Shown here piece by piece: positions 8,017 through 16,136 of a DNA stretch of 34,581 bases; within the stretch, counting starts at the first letter, position 1, and each line of letters opens with the position of its first letter. A model generated the notes under the pieces. That model was not told the DNA's origin and ran no database searches. It saw only the letters and a list, made by a program, of their open reading frames with translations. The DNA lies in contig JAHDXR010000008.1 of the NCBI GenBank assembly GCA_023384105.1, positions 1 through 34,581 of the forward strand, written 5' to 3'. The position numbers were made by a program, and so were the translations under genes. This DNA is from Hyphomonadaceae bacterium (GTDB lineage: Bacteria; Pseudomonadota; Alphaproteobacteria; Caulobacterales; Aquidulcibacteraceae).

Positions 8017-8033
8017 TTTCCCTTGACGGGAAA
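8017..8033. promoter_or_regulatory. Short perfect palindrome between the DciA-like and DsbA-like genes
   Basis: TTTCCC and GGGAAA flank TTGAC, directly after the upstream stop codon. The centre overlaps a TTGACG that resembles a -35 element, but no -10 stands at the right distance. It could be an operator or a weak attenuator hairpin. Confidence 0.3.
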
Positions 8034-8072
8034 TGCCTTTATGCCTCCCGGCCAAATCTTGGAGGTAGCTGC

Positions 8073-8726
8073 ATGTTCGCCATCGGGCGCCGCTTTCTGA
8101 TCCGGAGCGCGACCGCGCTCGCTCTCGCCGCGACGCTGGGCGCCTGCAACGGCGCGGGCGGCCGCGGCGGCCTCAGCGGCGACGACATGGTGCTCGGCGA
8201 CGCCAGCGCGCCGGTCACGCTGATCGAGTACGCTTCGGCCACCTGCCCGCACTGCGCCACCTTCCACGAGCAGGTGTTCGAGCAGCTGAAGACCAATTAC
8301 ATCGACACCGGCCGCGTCCGTTACGTGTTCCGCGAGTTCCCGACCGCGCCGGCGCCGGTCGCGGTCGCCGCGTTCCAGGTCTCCCGCTGCGGCGGGGCTT
8401 CGCCGGAGCAGTATTTCAGCCGCCTCGGCGAAGTGTTCCGCACCCAGGAAACGCTGTTCCGCTCGCTGCAGACCGACGCCGGGCGCCAGTACTTCATCAA
8501 TCTGGGCGCCGCCGCCGGGCTCACCGAACAGGACGTGCTGGCCTGCATCGCCGACGAGGAAGGCCCCGCCCGCATCCGCCGCATCGTCGACAGCGGCACG
8601 CGCGAGTTCAACATCACCGGCACGCCGACCTTCGTCATCAACGGCGAGAAGGTCGAGGATCCGAGCGTGGTGACCTATGAAGGCCTGTCGCGTCTGCTCG
8701 ACGCCGCCGGCGCCGCCGCGAACTGA
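8073..8726 (+). CDS. DsbA-family thiol-disulfide lipoprotein
   Basis: A 217-residue periplasmic thioredoxin-fold protein. The N-terminus is a lipoprotein signal: positive start, hydrophobic core, lipobox LGAC with acylated Cys25. The active-site CPHC is at 58-61 in a DsbA/BdbD-like context (VTLIEYASATCPHC), the all-helical insert follows, and the cis-proline is Pro185 in TGTPTFVING. It should oxidise or isomerise exported proteins while anchored in a membrane. Two additional cysteines (Cys106, Cys158) lie in the helical insert. GGAGGT six bases before the ATG is an excellent ribosome site. It sits 18 bp before smc and is probably cotranscribed with it. Similar neighbours are known in Caulobacter-type genomes. 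Confidence 0.92.
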   Translation: MFAIGRRFLIRSATALALAATLGACNGAGGRGGLSGDDMVLGDASAPVTLIEYASATCPHCATFHEQVFEQLKTNYIDTGRVRYVFREFPTAPAPVAVAAFQVSRCGGASPEQYFSRLGEVFRTQETLFRSLQTDAGRQYFINLGAAAGLTEQDVLACIADEEGPARIRRIVDSGTREFNITGTPTFVINGEKVEDPSVVTYEGLSRLLDAAGAAAN

Positions 8727-8744
8727 GGAAGGCGCGCAGCCGCC

Positions 8745-11700
8745 GTGAACATCACCGAGCTGCGCCTCCTCGGCTTCAAGAGCTTTGTCGATCCGGCGCG
8801 CGCGCCGATCGAAACCGGGCTGACCGGCGTGGTCGGCCCGAACGGCTGCGGCAAGTCGAACCTGCTCGAAGCGGTGCGCTGGGTGATGGGCGCGACCAGC
8901 GCCAAGTCGATGCGCGCCTCCGACATGGAGGACGTGATCTTCGCCGGCAGCGCCGGGCGGCCCGCGCGCGAGTTCGCCGAGGTCACGCTGGTGGTGACCG
9001 ACGCGCGCGGGCGCGCGCCGGCGCCGTTCCAGCACGAGGACGTGCTCGAAGTCACGCGGCGCATCCGCCGGGGCCTGGGCTCGATCTACCGCATCAACGG
9101 CAAGGAGGTGCGGGCCAAGGACGTGCAGCTCCTGTTCGCCGACGCGGCGACCGGGGCGAACTCGCCGGCGCTGGTGCGCCAGGGCCAGATCAGCGAACTG
9201 ATCGCGGCCAAGCCGCAGAACCGCCGGCGCATCCTCGAAGACGCCGCCGGCATCGCCGGCCTGCATGCGCGCCGGCACGAAGCGGATCTGAAGCTCAAGG
9301 CGGCGGAGACCAATCTCACCCGCCTCGACGAAGTGCTGGCCGAGATCGAAGGCCAGGCGGCGAGCCTGAAGAAGCAGGCGCGCCAGGCCGAGCGCTATCG
9401 CGGCCTGGCGCAGACGCTGCGGGAAACCGAGGCGCTGCTCATGCATCGCCGCTGGAGCGAAGCGCGCGAGCGCGAAGCCGAGGCGCAAGGCTTCCTGCGC
9501 GACGCCGAGCGCGCCGTCGCGCAGGCGGCTGCGGACGCGAGCGCCGCCGAGCGGGCGGCGAATGGCGCGCGCGAGGCGCTGGGACCGCTGCGCGAAGAAG
9601 AAGCGATCGCGGCGGCGGTGCTGCGCCGGTTCGAGGGCGTGCGCGTGGGGCTCGAACGCGACGTCGCCGAAGCTGACGCGGCGCTGGCGCGGTGCGACGA
9701 GGACGAGCGGCGCGCGCACGACGAGGCGGAGCGGCTCGATGCGCTCAAGCGCGATGCGGAAGCGGCGCTGGCGCGGCTCGGCGCGGAAGCGGCGGAGCTG
9801 GGCTCCGGCGACGAAGCGCAAGCGGCGGCGGCGCTGAACGCCGCCGAAGCGGCGCGCGATGCAGCGGCGGCCAAACGCGCGGCGGCGGAAGCCGAACTCG
9901 AAGCGCTGACGGCGGACGCAGCGGCCCGGCGCGCGCGGGCGCAGGCGCTGAGCGACGCGGCGGGCGCGGCGCGGGCGCGGCTGGAGCGGCTGGCGGAACG
10001 CCGGCGCGCGCTCGACGCGCAAACCGAAGCGTTGCCGGCGGCGGATGCTATGAACCGGCGCTTGGCGCAGGCGCGGGCGCAAGCGGCGAAAGCGGCGGAC
10101 GACGCGGCGAAGCATCGCGCGTCGCTCAGCGAGGCGGAGGCGGCGCTCAAAGCGGCGGAAGCCGCGGATGAAGCGGCGTGGGCGCCCTATCGCGCGGCGG
10201 AGACGGCGTTCAATGCGCTGGGCGCAGAGGTGCGCGGGCTTGAGCAGCTGACGCCGCCCGACGCCGGCAGGTTTCCGCCGGTGCTGAACGCGATCGAGGT
10301 CGAGCCCGGCTACGAGCGGGCGCTGGCGGCGGTGCTGGGCGAAGATATCGAAGCGTCGACGCATGCGGATGCGCCGCTGCGCTGGGCGGGCGCTGCGGCC
10401 CCCGCTCCGACTTTGCCGGCGAGCGCGGACTCGCTGGCGCGGTTCGTGAAGGCGCCGGAGGCGCTGGCGGCGCGGCTCGCGCTGGTCGGCGTGGTCGACG
10501 CCAAGGACGGCGCGCGGCTGGCGAAGACGCTGACGCCGGGCGCGCGGCTGGTGTCGCGCGAGGGCGACCTGTGGCGCTGGGACGGTTTTGTGCGGCGCGC
10601 GGATGCGCCCCAGCCGGCGGCGGCGCGGCTCGAACACAAGAACCGGCTGGCGGCGGCGCGGGCGGAGCTGAAAACCGCGGCGGCGAAGCTCGCGGCGGCG
10701 AAGCTCGCGTCCGACGACGCCAAGGCGGCGCGGCAGGCCGCGGACGCGAACCTGCGCGGCTTGCGCGCCGAGGCGCCGAAGCTCGCGAACGCCGAAGCCG
10801 ACGCCCAGCGCGAGGCCGAGCGGATCGAGGCTGAGCTGGCGCGGCTGAACGAGCGGCGCGCCGATCTCGATGCGCAGGCGCAGACGCTGCAGGCGGAAAT
10901 CGCCGAAGCGGAAGCAGCGGCGAACGCCGCGGCGGGCGCGGCGGGCGAAGCGCCGGCGGGCGGCGACGAACGCGCGCTGGCGGCGGCGCGCGCAGCGGTC
11001 GAAGCGGCGCGGAGCGCGGCGGCGGAAGCGGCGGCGGCGGCGCAGGCGCTGGTGCGCGACAAGGCGCAGCGCGATCAGCGGCGCAGCGTCGTCGGTGCCG
11101 AGACACAGCAATGGCGTGCGCGGATCGGCGAAGCGCAGCAGCGGCTCGCCGCGCTCGGCGCCGAGCTCGACGCCATCGCCGCGCGGCGCGACGCGGCCAA
11201 GGCGGCGCCGGTCGAAGCGCGCAAGAAGCTCGACGCGCTGATGGACGAAGCCGGCGCGGCCGAGCGGCGCCGCCAGCAGGCCGGCGACCGCGTCGCCGAA
11301 GCGGAAGCCGCTGCGCGCGCGGCGGGCGAAGCGGCGAAGGCGGCCGAGCAGGCGCACGCGGCGGCGCGCGAACGCCGGGCGGGCGCTGAAGCGCATGCGC
11401 AAGCGGCGCGGCAGCGGGTTGAAGACGTGGCGGCGCAGGCGCGCGAGATCGCCAACGCCGAACCCGATGCGCTGGCGGGACTGGCGGGCGGGCTGATGTC
11501 GGGACCGTTGAGCGAAGCGCCGATCGCGGAGGTCGAACGCCGGCTCGAACGGCTGAAGGCCGAGCGCGACGCGGCGGGGCCGGTGAACCTGCGGGCCGAG
11601 GAAGAACTCGCCGAAGCGCAGGAGCGGATCGACACGCTGACGCGCGAGAAGGACGACGTCGCGCAAGCGGTGGCGAAGCTGCGCCGCGCCATCACGACGT

Positions 11701-12197
11701 TGAACAACGAAGGCCGGGCGCGGCTGCTGCGCGCGTTCGAGGAAGTGGACGCCCACTTCGCGCAATTGTTCTCGACGCTGTTCGAGGGCGGCCAGGCGGC
11801 GCTGAAGCTGACCGAAAGCGAAGATCCGCTCGAAGCCGGCCTCGAAATCTTCGCCCAGCCGCCGGGCAAAAGGCTCACCAACCTGTCGCTGCTCTCCGGC
11901 GGCGAACAGGCGCTGACGGCGACGGCGCTGATCTTCGCGGTGTTCCTCGCCAACCCCGCCCCGCTCTGCGTGCTGGACGAAGTCGACGCCCCGCTCGACG
12001 ACGCCAATGTCGACCGCTTCTGCCGCATGCTCGAAGAGATGAAGCGGCTGACGACGACGCGCTTCGTCGTCATCACCCACAACCCGGTGACGATGTCGCG
12101 GATGGACCGGCTCTATGGCGTGACCATGCCGGAACAGGGCCTGAGCCAGCTCGTCAGCGTCGATCTCGGCCGCGCGCAGGCGCTGGCGGCGGAGTAG
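8745..12197 (+). CDS. smc: Chromosome segregation ATPase SMC
   Basis: A 1150-residue SMC that condenses and aligns sister chromosomes, working with ScpA and ScpB (not in this window). The N-terminal ATPase half has Walker A GPNGCGKSN at 31-39 and the Q-loop region VRQGQIS; the C-terminal half has the signature LSGGEQ at 1050-1055 and Walker B LDEVDAPLDD from 1077. Two very alanine-rich coiled coils (about 165-490 and 640-960) flank a hinge at about 500-630 that is plain and somewhat short. The start is GTG at 8745, with AGGAAGG upstream; it gives the standard MNITELRLLGFKSF N-terminus. The extreme alanine, GCG/GCC codon bias creates a very long meaningless reading frame on the other strand. 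Confidence 0.97.
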   Translation: MNITELRLLGFKSFVDPARAPIETGLTGVVGPNGCGKSNLLEAVRWVMGATSAKSMRASDMEDVIFAGSAGRPAREFAEVTLVVTDARGRAPAPFQHEDVLEVTRRIRRGLGSIYRINGKEVRAKDVQLLFADAATGANSPALVRQGQISELIAAKPQNRRRILEDAAGIAGLHARRHEADLKLKAAETNLTRLDEVLAEIEGQAASLKKQARQAERYRGLAQTLRETEALLMHRRWSEAREREAEAQGFLRDAERAVAQAAADASAAERAANGAREALGPLREEEAIAAAVLRRFEGVRVGLERDVAEADAALARCDEDERRAHDEAERLDALKRDAEAALARLGAEAAELGSGDEAQAAAALNAAEAARDAAAAKRAAAEAELEALTADAAARRARAQALSDAAGAARARLERLAERRRALDAQTEALPAADAMNRRLAQARAQAAKAADDAAKHRASLSEAEAALKAAEAADEAAWAPYRAAETAFNALGAEVRGLEQLTPPDAGRFPPVLNAIEVEPGYERALAAVLGEDIEASTHADAPLRWAGAAAPAPTLPASADSLARFVKAPEALAARLALVGVVDAKDGARLAKTLTPGARLVSREGDLWRWDGFVRRADAPQPAAARLEHKNRLAAARAELKTAAAKLAAAKLASDDAKAARQAADANLRGLRAEAPKLANAEADAQREAERIEAELARLNERRADLDAQAQTLQAEIAEAEAAANAAAGAAGEAPAGGDERALAAARAAVEAARSAAAEAAAAAQALVRDKAQRDQRRSVVGAETQQWRARIGEAQQRLAALGAELDAIAARRDAAKAAPVEARKKLDALMDEAGAAERRRQQAGDRVAEAEAAARAAGEAAKAAEQAHAAARERRAGAEAHAQAARQRVEDVAAQAREIANAEPDALAGLAGGLMSGPLSEAPIAEVERRLERLKAERDAAGPVNLRAEEELAEAQERIDTLTREKDDVAQAVAKLRRAITTLNNEGRARLLRAFEEVDAHFAQLFSTLFEGGQAALKLTESEDPLEAGLEIFAQPPGKRLTNLSLLSGGEQALTATALIFAVFLANPAPLCVLDEVDAPLDDANVDRFCRMLEEMKRLTTTRFVVITHNPVTMSRMDRLYGVTMPEQGLSQLVSVDLGRAQALAAE

Positions 12198-12260
12198 CCT
12201 TCAGCCCCCCGCTTCCCGGCCGCAGCGCAGCGCCGAGGCCGCGTTCGGGGAGCGCCGCGT

Positions 12261-12319
12261 CCTCCCCCGCCAGGGGGAGCACGGGCGGCAGTGGTTTTTT
12301 CAACGTCACGCTTCCCGGC
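12261..12319. repeat. Intergenic repeat (family D), copy 1
   Basis: A segment of about 59 bp starting with the hairpin CTCCCCC.../...GGGGGAG and ending with TTTTTTCAACGTCACGCTTC. A close inverted copy is at 15851-15916. It is part of the 414-bp gap after smc. Confidence 0.65.
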
Positions 12320-12428
12320 CGGAGCGAAGCGGAGAGCCGGGCCCCAGGGGCGACCGCGGGCGCGCTTCATCCCCCTGGGCCCCGGCTCGCACCCCGGCTT
12401 TCGCCGGGGCTGCGTCCGGGGAGCGGGG
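12311..12428. repeat. Multi-stem palindromic intergenic repeat (family B), copy 2
   Basis: The same stems as at 5196-5316 but in the opposite orientation: GCCCCAGGGG/CCCCCTGGGC, then ACCCCGGC/GCCGGGGC and the closing CCGGGGAGCGGGG. Situated downstream of smc between convergent genes. Confidence 0.7.
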
Positions 12429-12455
12429 CGGGCGTCGCTTCGGACCAAGCAGGCG

Positions 12456-12602
12456 CAGACCGGCGGGACGCCGGCGGTCCATAGGCGCGGGCATGCGCCG
12501 GCGCCCGCGGGCGAACCATGTTCGTCGCGGCGCAGGATGCGGGTGTGGACTGAGCGCTATGCGTTGGAAGGCGCATGCCGGCGAGGGCGCCGGCGGTCCA
12601 TA
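12456..12602. repeat. Two direct REP-like units
   Basis: Units at 12456-12483 and 12574-12602 share the core GCCGGCGGTCCATA with the units at 3837 and 19325, here in the same orientation about 118 bp apart. The DNA between them is not clearly coding. Together with the family B and D repeats this accounts for the whole gap between smc and the next gene. Confidence 0.7.
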
Positions 12603-12611
12603 GGCGTCGCG

Positions 12612-13148
12612 CTAGGACGTGTCGGCGGCGCAGGCGGCTGGCGGCGGCGCGGAGCTGCGCACGGCGTCGGCGGGCGGTGCGGCCAGCGTGATCGGATAGA
12701 GCCGCGTCAGGCCGCGCCTGGCGCGGCGCATGAAACCGGCGACCAGCGCATCGAGGTTCGCGAGCGCGTGCGCGAGGACGGCGAAGCGCGCGGCGATGTC
12801 GCGATGGCGCAACGCGCGGCGCAGGCGCGAACCGATCGCCGCGCGCACCAGCTGGCGCGGGCGCGTGCGGCGGGCGAAGCCGTCCGGCGCGAAATCGCGG
12901 CGCACGTCGGAGCGCGCCGGGCGCCGATTCAGCATCTCGGCGGCGCGCATGACGACGAACCTGGCGATCAGCCGCGCCATCGGGTGCAGCGAAAGATAGC
13001 GATAGCGGCGGCGCAGCAAGCGCCGGCGCGGGCGCGGGCGTTCGGCGCCGAACAGCATCATGCCGATCCAGGCGAGCATCAGGCCCGCCCAGGCGGTCAG
13101 CCTGGCGAACCTTTGCTCGCTGATGTGGGGGGATCGGGTGATGTTCAT
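12612..13148 (-). CDS. Small arginine-rich protein with one membrane helix, unknown function
   Basis: A 178-residue predicted protein. Residues about 15-34 (RLTAWAGLMLAWIGMMLFGA) form one likely transmembrane helix near the N-terminus; the rest is strongly basic (many Arg runs) and helical, so it would face the cytoplasm and could touch nucleic acid or acidic lipids. No known motif. A -10-like CATAAT (13156-13161 on the minus strand) lies 7 bases before the ATG, consistent with a leaderless message. The C-terminal tail (from about 155) is low-complexity Ala/Pro. It is convergent with smc and divergent from the F0 operon. Coding status is probable, not certain. Confidence 0.6.
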   Translation of the reverse strand: MNITRSPHISEQRFARLTAWAGLMLAWIGMMLFGAERPRPRRRLLRRRYRYLSLHPMARLIARFVVMRAAEMLNRRPARSDVRRDFAPDGFARRTRPRQLVRAAIGSRLRRALRHRDIAARFAVLAHALANLDALVAGFMRRARRGLTRLYPITLAAPPADAVRSSAPPPAACAADTS

Positions 13149-13339
13149 GCGCCGGATTATGCGGCCGGCGCAAACCGGTCGGATTGATTTCCGGCGGCCC
13201 GTTGAAAGGCCGGGCTATTTGCTTGCTTTGCGGGGGATGGCCGCCCTTTCAGTCCCCCTATATGCGGCGGCGGGCGAGCCTGCGGTCCGGACCGAGGCGG
13301 CGGCCCTCGCGCGCGCAGCAAATGTCGCACGCGGCTTTC

Positions 13340-13367
13340 TTGACCCGCGAACGGCCCCTGCTAGTTT
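13340..13367 (+). promoter_or_regulatory. Candidate promoter of the F0 operon
   Basis: TTGACC (13340-13345), 16-bp spacer, TAGTTT (13362-13367), leaving a leader of about 55 bases before atpI. The rest of 13149-13427 shows no gene. Assignment from hexamers and position only. Confidence 0.4.
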
Positions 13368-13427
13368 CCGCGCGCGCGAACAGGGGGGCTCTCGCTGAGT
13401 CGCCCCTCTGGGCGCGTGGACCGTTCG

Positions 13428-13766
13428 ATGGCTGACGAAAAACCGCCCGAGGACGCCCTCTCCGATCTGCGCCGGCGCGTCAGCGCCGCGCGGGGCGATG
13501 GCGCCTCGAACACCCCTCCTCCGCAGAGCCCGGCTTCGCTGGCGATGCGCTTTGGCGGGGAGTTCGGCGCGGCGATCATCGTTGGCGCGTTGCTCGGCTA
13601 TGGCGTCGACCACTTCGTCCACACGTCGCCGTGGGGGCTGGTGGCCGGGTTGGGGCTGGGTTTCGCGGCGGGCGTCGTGAATGTGGTGCGCGTGGCGCAA
13701 TTCTATTCGCGGAGCCATCCCGTCGAGCCGGATACGCCGTCCGCGGTGGACGACGAAGAGGACTGA
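13428..13766 (+). CDS. atpI: ATP synthase accessory protein AtpI
   Basis: A 112-residue small membrane protein. After a charged N-terminus (about 45 residues) come two hydrophobic helices: GEFGAAIIVGALLGYGVDHF (about 47-66) and WGLVAGLGLGFAAGVVNVVR (about 70-90), the AtpI/AtpZ pattern with the glycine-rich turn. AtpI helps assemble the c-ring of the F0 rotor. The tail is acidic. The start MADEK at 13428 is chosen over the ATG at 13416 because homologues begin near here. First gene of the F0 operon, 8 bp before atpB. Confidence 0.87.
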   Translation: MADEKPPEDALSDLRRRVSAARGDGASNTPPPQSPASLAMRFGGEFGAAIIVGALLGYGVDHFVHTSPWGLVAGLGLGFAAGVVNVVRVAQFYSRSHPVEPDTPSAVDDEED

Positions 13767-13774
13767 GACCGGCC

Positions 13775-14545
13775 GTGGCCAACGACCCGATTGAGCAGTT
13801 TCATATCGAGCCCATCGCCGCGCTCGAAATCGCCGGACTCGATGCGAGCTTCACCAATGCGAGCCTCGCCATGGTCGGCGGGGCCGCGCTGGCGGCCTGG
13901 TTCTTCAACTGGGCGATGAAGCCGGCCGCGATGGCGCCGGGCCGCGCCCAGGTGGCGGCGGAAGGCGCTTACGACTTCGTCCACGGCATGCTGCACGATG
14001 CGGCGGGCGCCGAAGGCGTGAAGAAGTTCCTGCCGTTCGTGTTCACGCTGTTCCTGTTCATTTTCATGTCGAACATGCTGGGGATGTTCCCCGGCTTCCT
14101 CGGCGTGCATCACATCTTCACGCCGACCAGCCAGATCGTGGTGACGGCGGCGCTGGCGCTGATGGTGTTCTTCACCGTCATCGTCGTCGGCTTCGCCAAG
14201 AACGGGCTGAAATTCTTCAAGCTGTTCGCGCCGTCCGGCGTGCCGATCGTGATCCTGCCGTTCGTCGTGCTGATCGAGGTGATCTCGTTCTTCTCGCGCC
14301 CGCTGAGCCACGCCGTCCGCCTGTGGGCCAACATCCTCGCGGGCCACATCCTGCTCAAGGTGTTCGCCGGCTTCGTGCCGGCGCTGATCGCCGCGGGCGG
14401 ATTCTACGGCGTGCTCTCGGTGCTGCCGCTGGCGATGACCGTCGGCCTCTACGGCCTCGAATTCCTGGTCGCGTTCCTACAGGCGTACGTATTCGCGATC
14501 CTGACCTGCATCTATCTCAACGATGCGCTTCATCCCGGGCACTGA
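13775..14545 (+). CDS. atpB: F0F1 ATP synthase subunit a
   Basis: A 256-residue subunit a, the proton channel of the F0 motor. Begins with GTG at 13775 ([10 protein letters not shown], the usual alphaproteobacterial N-terminus). About five to six membrane helices follow; the essential arginine is Arg182 in [13 protein letters not shown], and the last helix carries [19 protein letters not shown] with the conserved Gln. The spacing of 8 bp after atpI argues for cotranscription. An earlier in-frame start at 13631 would overlap atpI and lacks family resemblance. Confidence 0.96.
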   Translation: MANDPIEQFHIEPIAALEIAGLDASFTNASLAMVGGAALAAWFFNWAMKPAAMAPGRAQVAAEGAYDFVHGMLHDAAGAEGVKKFLPFVFTLFLFIFMSNMLGMFPGFLGVHHIFTPTSQIVVTAALALMVFFTVIVVGFAKNGLKFFKLFAPSGVPIVILPFVVLIEVISFFSRPLSHAVRLWANILAGHILLKVFAGFVPALIAAGGFYGVLSVLPLAMTVGLYGLEFLVAFLQAYVFAILTCIYLNDALHPGH

Positions 14546-14585
14546 CGCCCTCCACCACAGCAAGAGTTTATCGAAGGAGTTCAAC

Positions 14586-14813
14586 ATGGACGCGGAAGCG
14601 GCAAAGTACATCGGCGCTGGTCTGGCCTGCCTCGGCATGCTCGGCGCGGCGATCGGCGTGGGCAACATCTTCGGCAGCTTCCTCTCGGGCGCCATGCGCA
14701 ATCCGTCGGCGGCGCCGGGCCAGTTCGGCAACCTGATCTTCGGCTTCGCCGTGACCGAAGCGCTGGGCATCTTCTCGCTGCTGATCGCCATCCTGCTGCT
14801 GTTCGTGGTGTGA
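14586..14813 (+). CDS. atpE: F0F1 ATP synthase subunit c
   Basis: A 75-residue proteolipid, the c-ring rotor subunit. Two membrane helices joined by the polar loop RNPSAAPGQ; the proton-carrying acid is Glu58 in VTEALGIF. No sodium-binding set of polar residues is obvious, so proton coupling is expected. GAAGGAG before the ATG is a strong site, suiting the high copy number of this subunit. The TGA stop overlaps the next ATG (TGATG), so translation of b' is coupled. Confidence 0.97.
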   Translation: MDAEAAKYIGAGLACLGMLGAAIGVGNIFGSFLSGAMRNPSAAPGQFGNLIFGFAVTEALGIFSLLIAILLLFVV

Positions 14814-15313
14814 TGGCCGCCGAAACGCACGCCCCCGACGCCGCCGCCCATGGCGGCGAGCACGCGGCCGCCTTCCCGCCGTTCGACGCCTCGCTGTTCT
14901 CGAGCCAGCTGATCTGGTTCGCGATCACGTTCGCGGCGCTCTACTATATCGTCTCGCGCTTCATCATTCCGAGCGTGGCGACGGTGCAGGACAAGCGCGC
15001 CGCGACGCTGAAAGGCGATCTCGACACCGCGGCGCAGAAGAGCGCCGAGGCCGAGAGCGCGCGCGCGGCGATGGAAAAGGCCACGGCCAAGGCGCGGGCG
15101 GAAGCGCGCGCGATGGTCGACGCGGCGCGGGCGGACATGCAGGCCAAGCTCGCCGCCGAGCAGGCCCAGGCCGAGACGCGCCTGGCGCAGCGCATCGAAG
15201 CCGCCGAGGCGCGCGTGAACGAGGCGCGGACCAAAGCGCTGGCGGACGTGCCCACAATCGCCGACGCGCTGGCGCGCGACATCGCCGCCAAGCTCGCGCC
15301 CGCGAACGCCTGA
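14813..15313 (+). CDS. atpF': F0F1 ATP synthase subunit b' (stator)
   Basis: A 166-residue b'-type peripheral stalk subunit: a 30-residue Ala/His-rich leader, one membrane helix at about 33-52 (LIWFAITFAALYYIVSRFII), then a long charged coiled coil to the end. Paired b' and b genes are standard in alphaproteobacteria and phototrophs, where the stalk is a heterodimer. The ATG overlaps the atpE stop codon. Confidence 0.93.
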   Translation: MAAETHAPDAAAHGGEHAAAFPPFDASLFSSQLIWFAITFAALYYIVSRFIIPSVATVQDKRAATLKGDLDTAAQKSAEAESARAAMEKATAKARAEARAMVDAARADMQAKLAAEQAQAETRLAQRIEAAEARVNEARTKALADVPTIADALARDIAAKLAPANA

Positions 15314-15323
15314 GGAGAGCGTG

Positions 15324-15812
15324 ATGGAGTGGTTCACCGCTACCGAGGTCGCCTTCCTGGGGCTGGCGCTGTTCATCGCCCTGCTGGTCTATCTGAAAGT
15401 GCCGGCGATGGTGCTGGGCATGCTCGACAAGCGCTCGCAGGCGATCGCCGACGAGCTGCACGAGGCGCGCCGGCTGCGCGAGGAAGCGGAACGGCTGCTG
15501 GCCGAGTACGAAACCAAGCGCGCCGCGGCGGAGACCGAGGCCAAGGCGATCGTCGACGCCGCCAAGGAGCAGGCGGCGGCGGTGGCCGAAGAGACGCGCC
15601 AGTCGATGCTGGCGGCGATGGCCCGGCGCGAGAAGCAGGCCGAGGACCGCATCGCCTCGGCGGAAACGAAAGCCGCCGACGAAGTGCGCGCGGCGGCGGC
15701 GGAAGCCGCAATCGCGGCGGCCGAGCGGCTGCTGCACGAGCGCATCGACGACCAGGCGCAGGCCGCGCTGGTGCGCGAAGGCGCCGGCGAACTGGCGCGC
15801 AAGTTCGGTTAG
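15324..15812 (+). CDS. atpF: F0F1 ATP synthase subunit b (stator)
   Basis: A 162-residue b subunit: very short N-terminus, one membrane helix (about 5-27), then coiled coil with the characteristic LDKRSQAIADELHEARRLRE segment. GAGGAG six bases before the ATG at 15324 supports this start over a GTG at 15321. Ends the F0 operon; the F1 genes (atpHAGDC) are not in this window, as expected where F0 and F1 are separate operons. Confidence 0.95.
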   Translation: MEWFTATEVAFLGLALFIALLVYLKVPAMVLGMLDKRSQAIADELHEARRLREEAERLLAEYETKRAAAETEAKAIVDAAKEQAAAVAEETRQSMLAAMARREKQAEDRIASAETKAADEVRAAAAEAAIAAAERLLHERIDDQAQAALVREGAGELARKFG

Positions 15813-15824
15813 GGCGCTCTCGGA

Positions 15825-15846
15825 GCGCCGGCGTCCTCGCCGGCAT
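15825..15846. repeat. Single REP-like unit after atpF
   Basis: GCGCCGGCGTCCTCGCCGGC followed by AT, a half-length unit of the REP family, 12 bases after the atpF stop. In this orientation it matches the left arm of the pair at 3727. Confidence 0.6.
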
Positions 15847-15850
15847 GCAA

Positions 15851-15916
15851 CGTTTTTCTCCGGGAAGCGTGACGTTGAAAAACCCCCACCGCCTGTGCTC
15901 CCCCGCCAGGGGGAGC
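15851..15916. repeat. Intergenic repeat (family D), copy 2
   Basis: Reverse-oriented match to 12261-12319: CGGGAAGCGTGACGTTGAAA, then the CCCCCGCCAGGGGG hairpin. Another common intergenic palindrome (CCTCTCCCTGGCGGGAGAGG near 16001-16021) follows. This and the neighbouring repeats fill the 324-bp gap between the convergent atpF and gcvPB genes. Confidence 0.65.
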
Positions 15917-16033
15917 TGTCGCGCGGAGCGTGACTGAGGGGCGGCGCCAGCGTTTGCACAGGTTCGCGCCCGCCCCTCCGTCGCGTGCTGCGCACGCGCC
16001 ACCTCTCCCTGGCGGGAGAGGACGCGGCGGACA

Positions 16034-16136
16034 CGCTCCCCGGACGCAGCCCCGGCGAAAGCCGGGGTGCGATCCGGGGCCCAGGGGGTGAAGCGCGGGT
16101 GCGTTCGCCCCTGGGTCCCGGCTCTCCGCTGCGCTG
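16034..16136. repeat. Multi-stem palindromic intergenic repeat (family B), copy 3
   Basis: Nearly identical to 5196-5316 in the same orientation, with the CCCCGGC/GCCGGGG stem and the CCCAGGGG/CCCCTGGG stem. It ends exactly at the gcvPB stop codon (16137-16139), so the repeat insertion may have trimmed or set the end of that gene. Confidence 0.75.

Noticed and set aside
7389-12080. A 1563-codon open frame on the minus strand opposite smc
   Set aside because: It has very arginine- and alanine-rich, low-complexity content that mirrors the codon bias of smc, runs through the DsbA-like and DciA-like genes, and matches no recognisable family. It is a GC-bias artefact.
13060-13427. Plus-strand frame upstream of atpI
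   Set aside because: It overlaps the opposite-strand small gene and the likely F0 promoter, and its translation has no family character.
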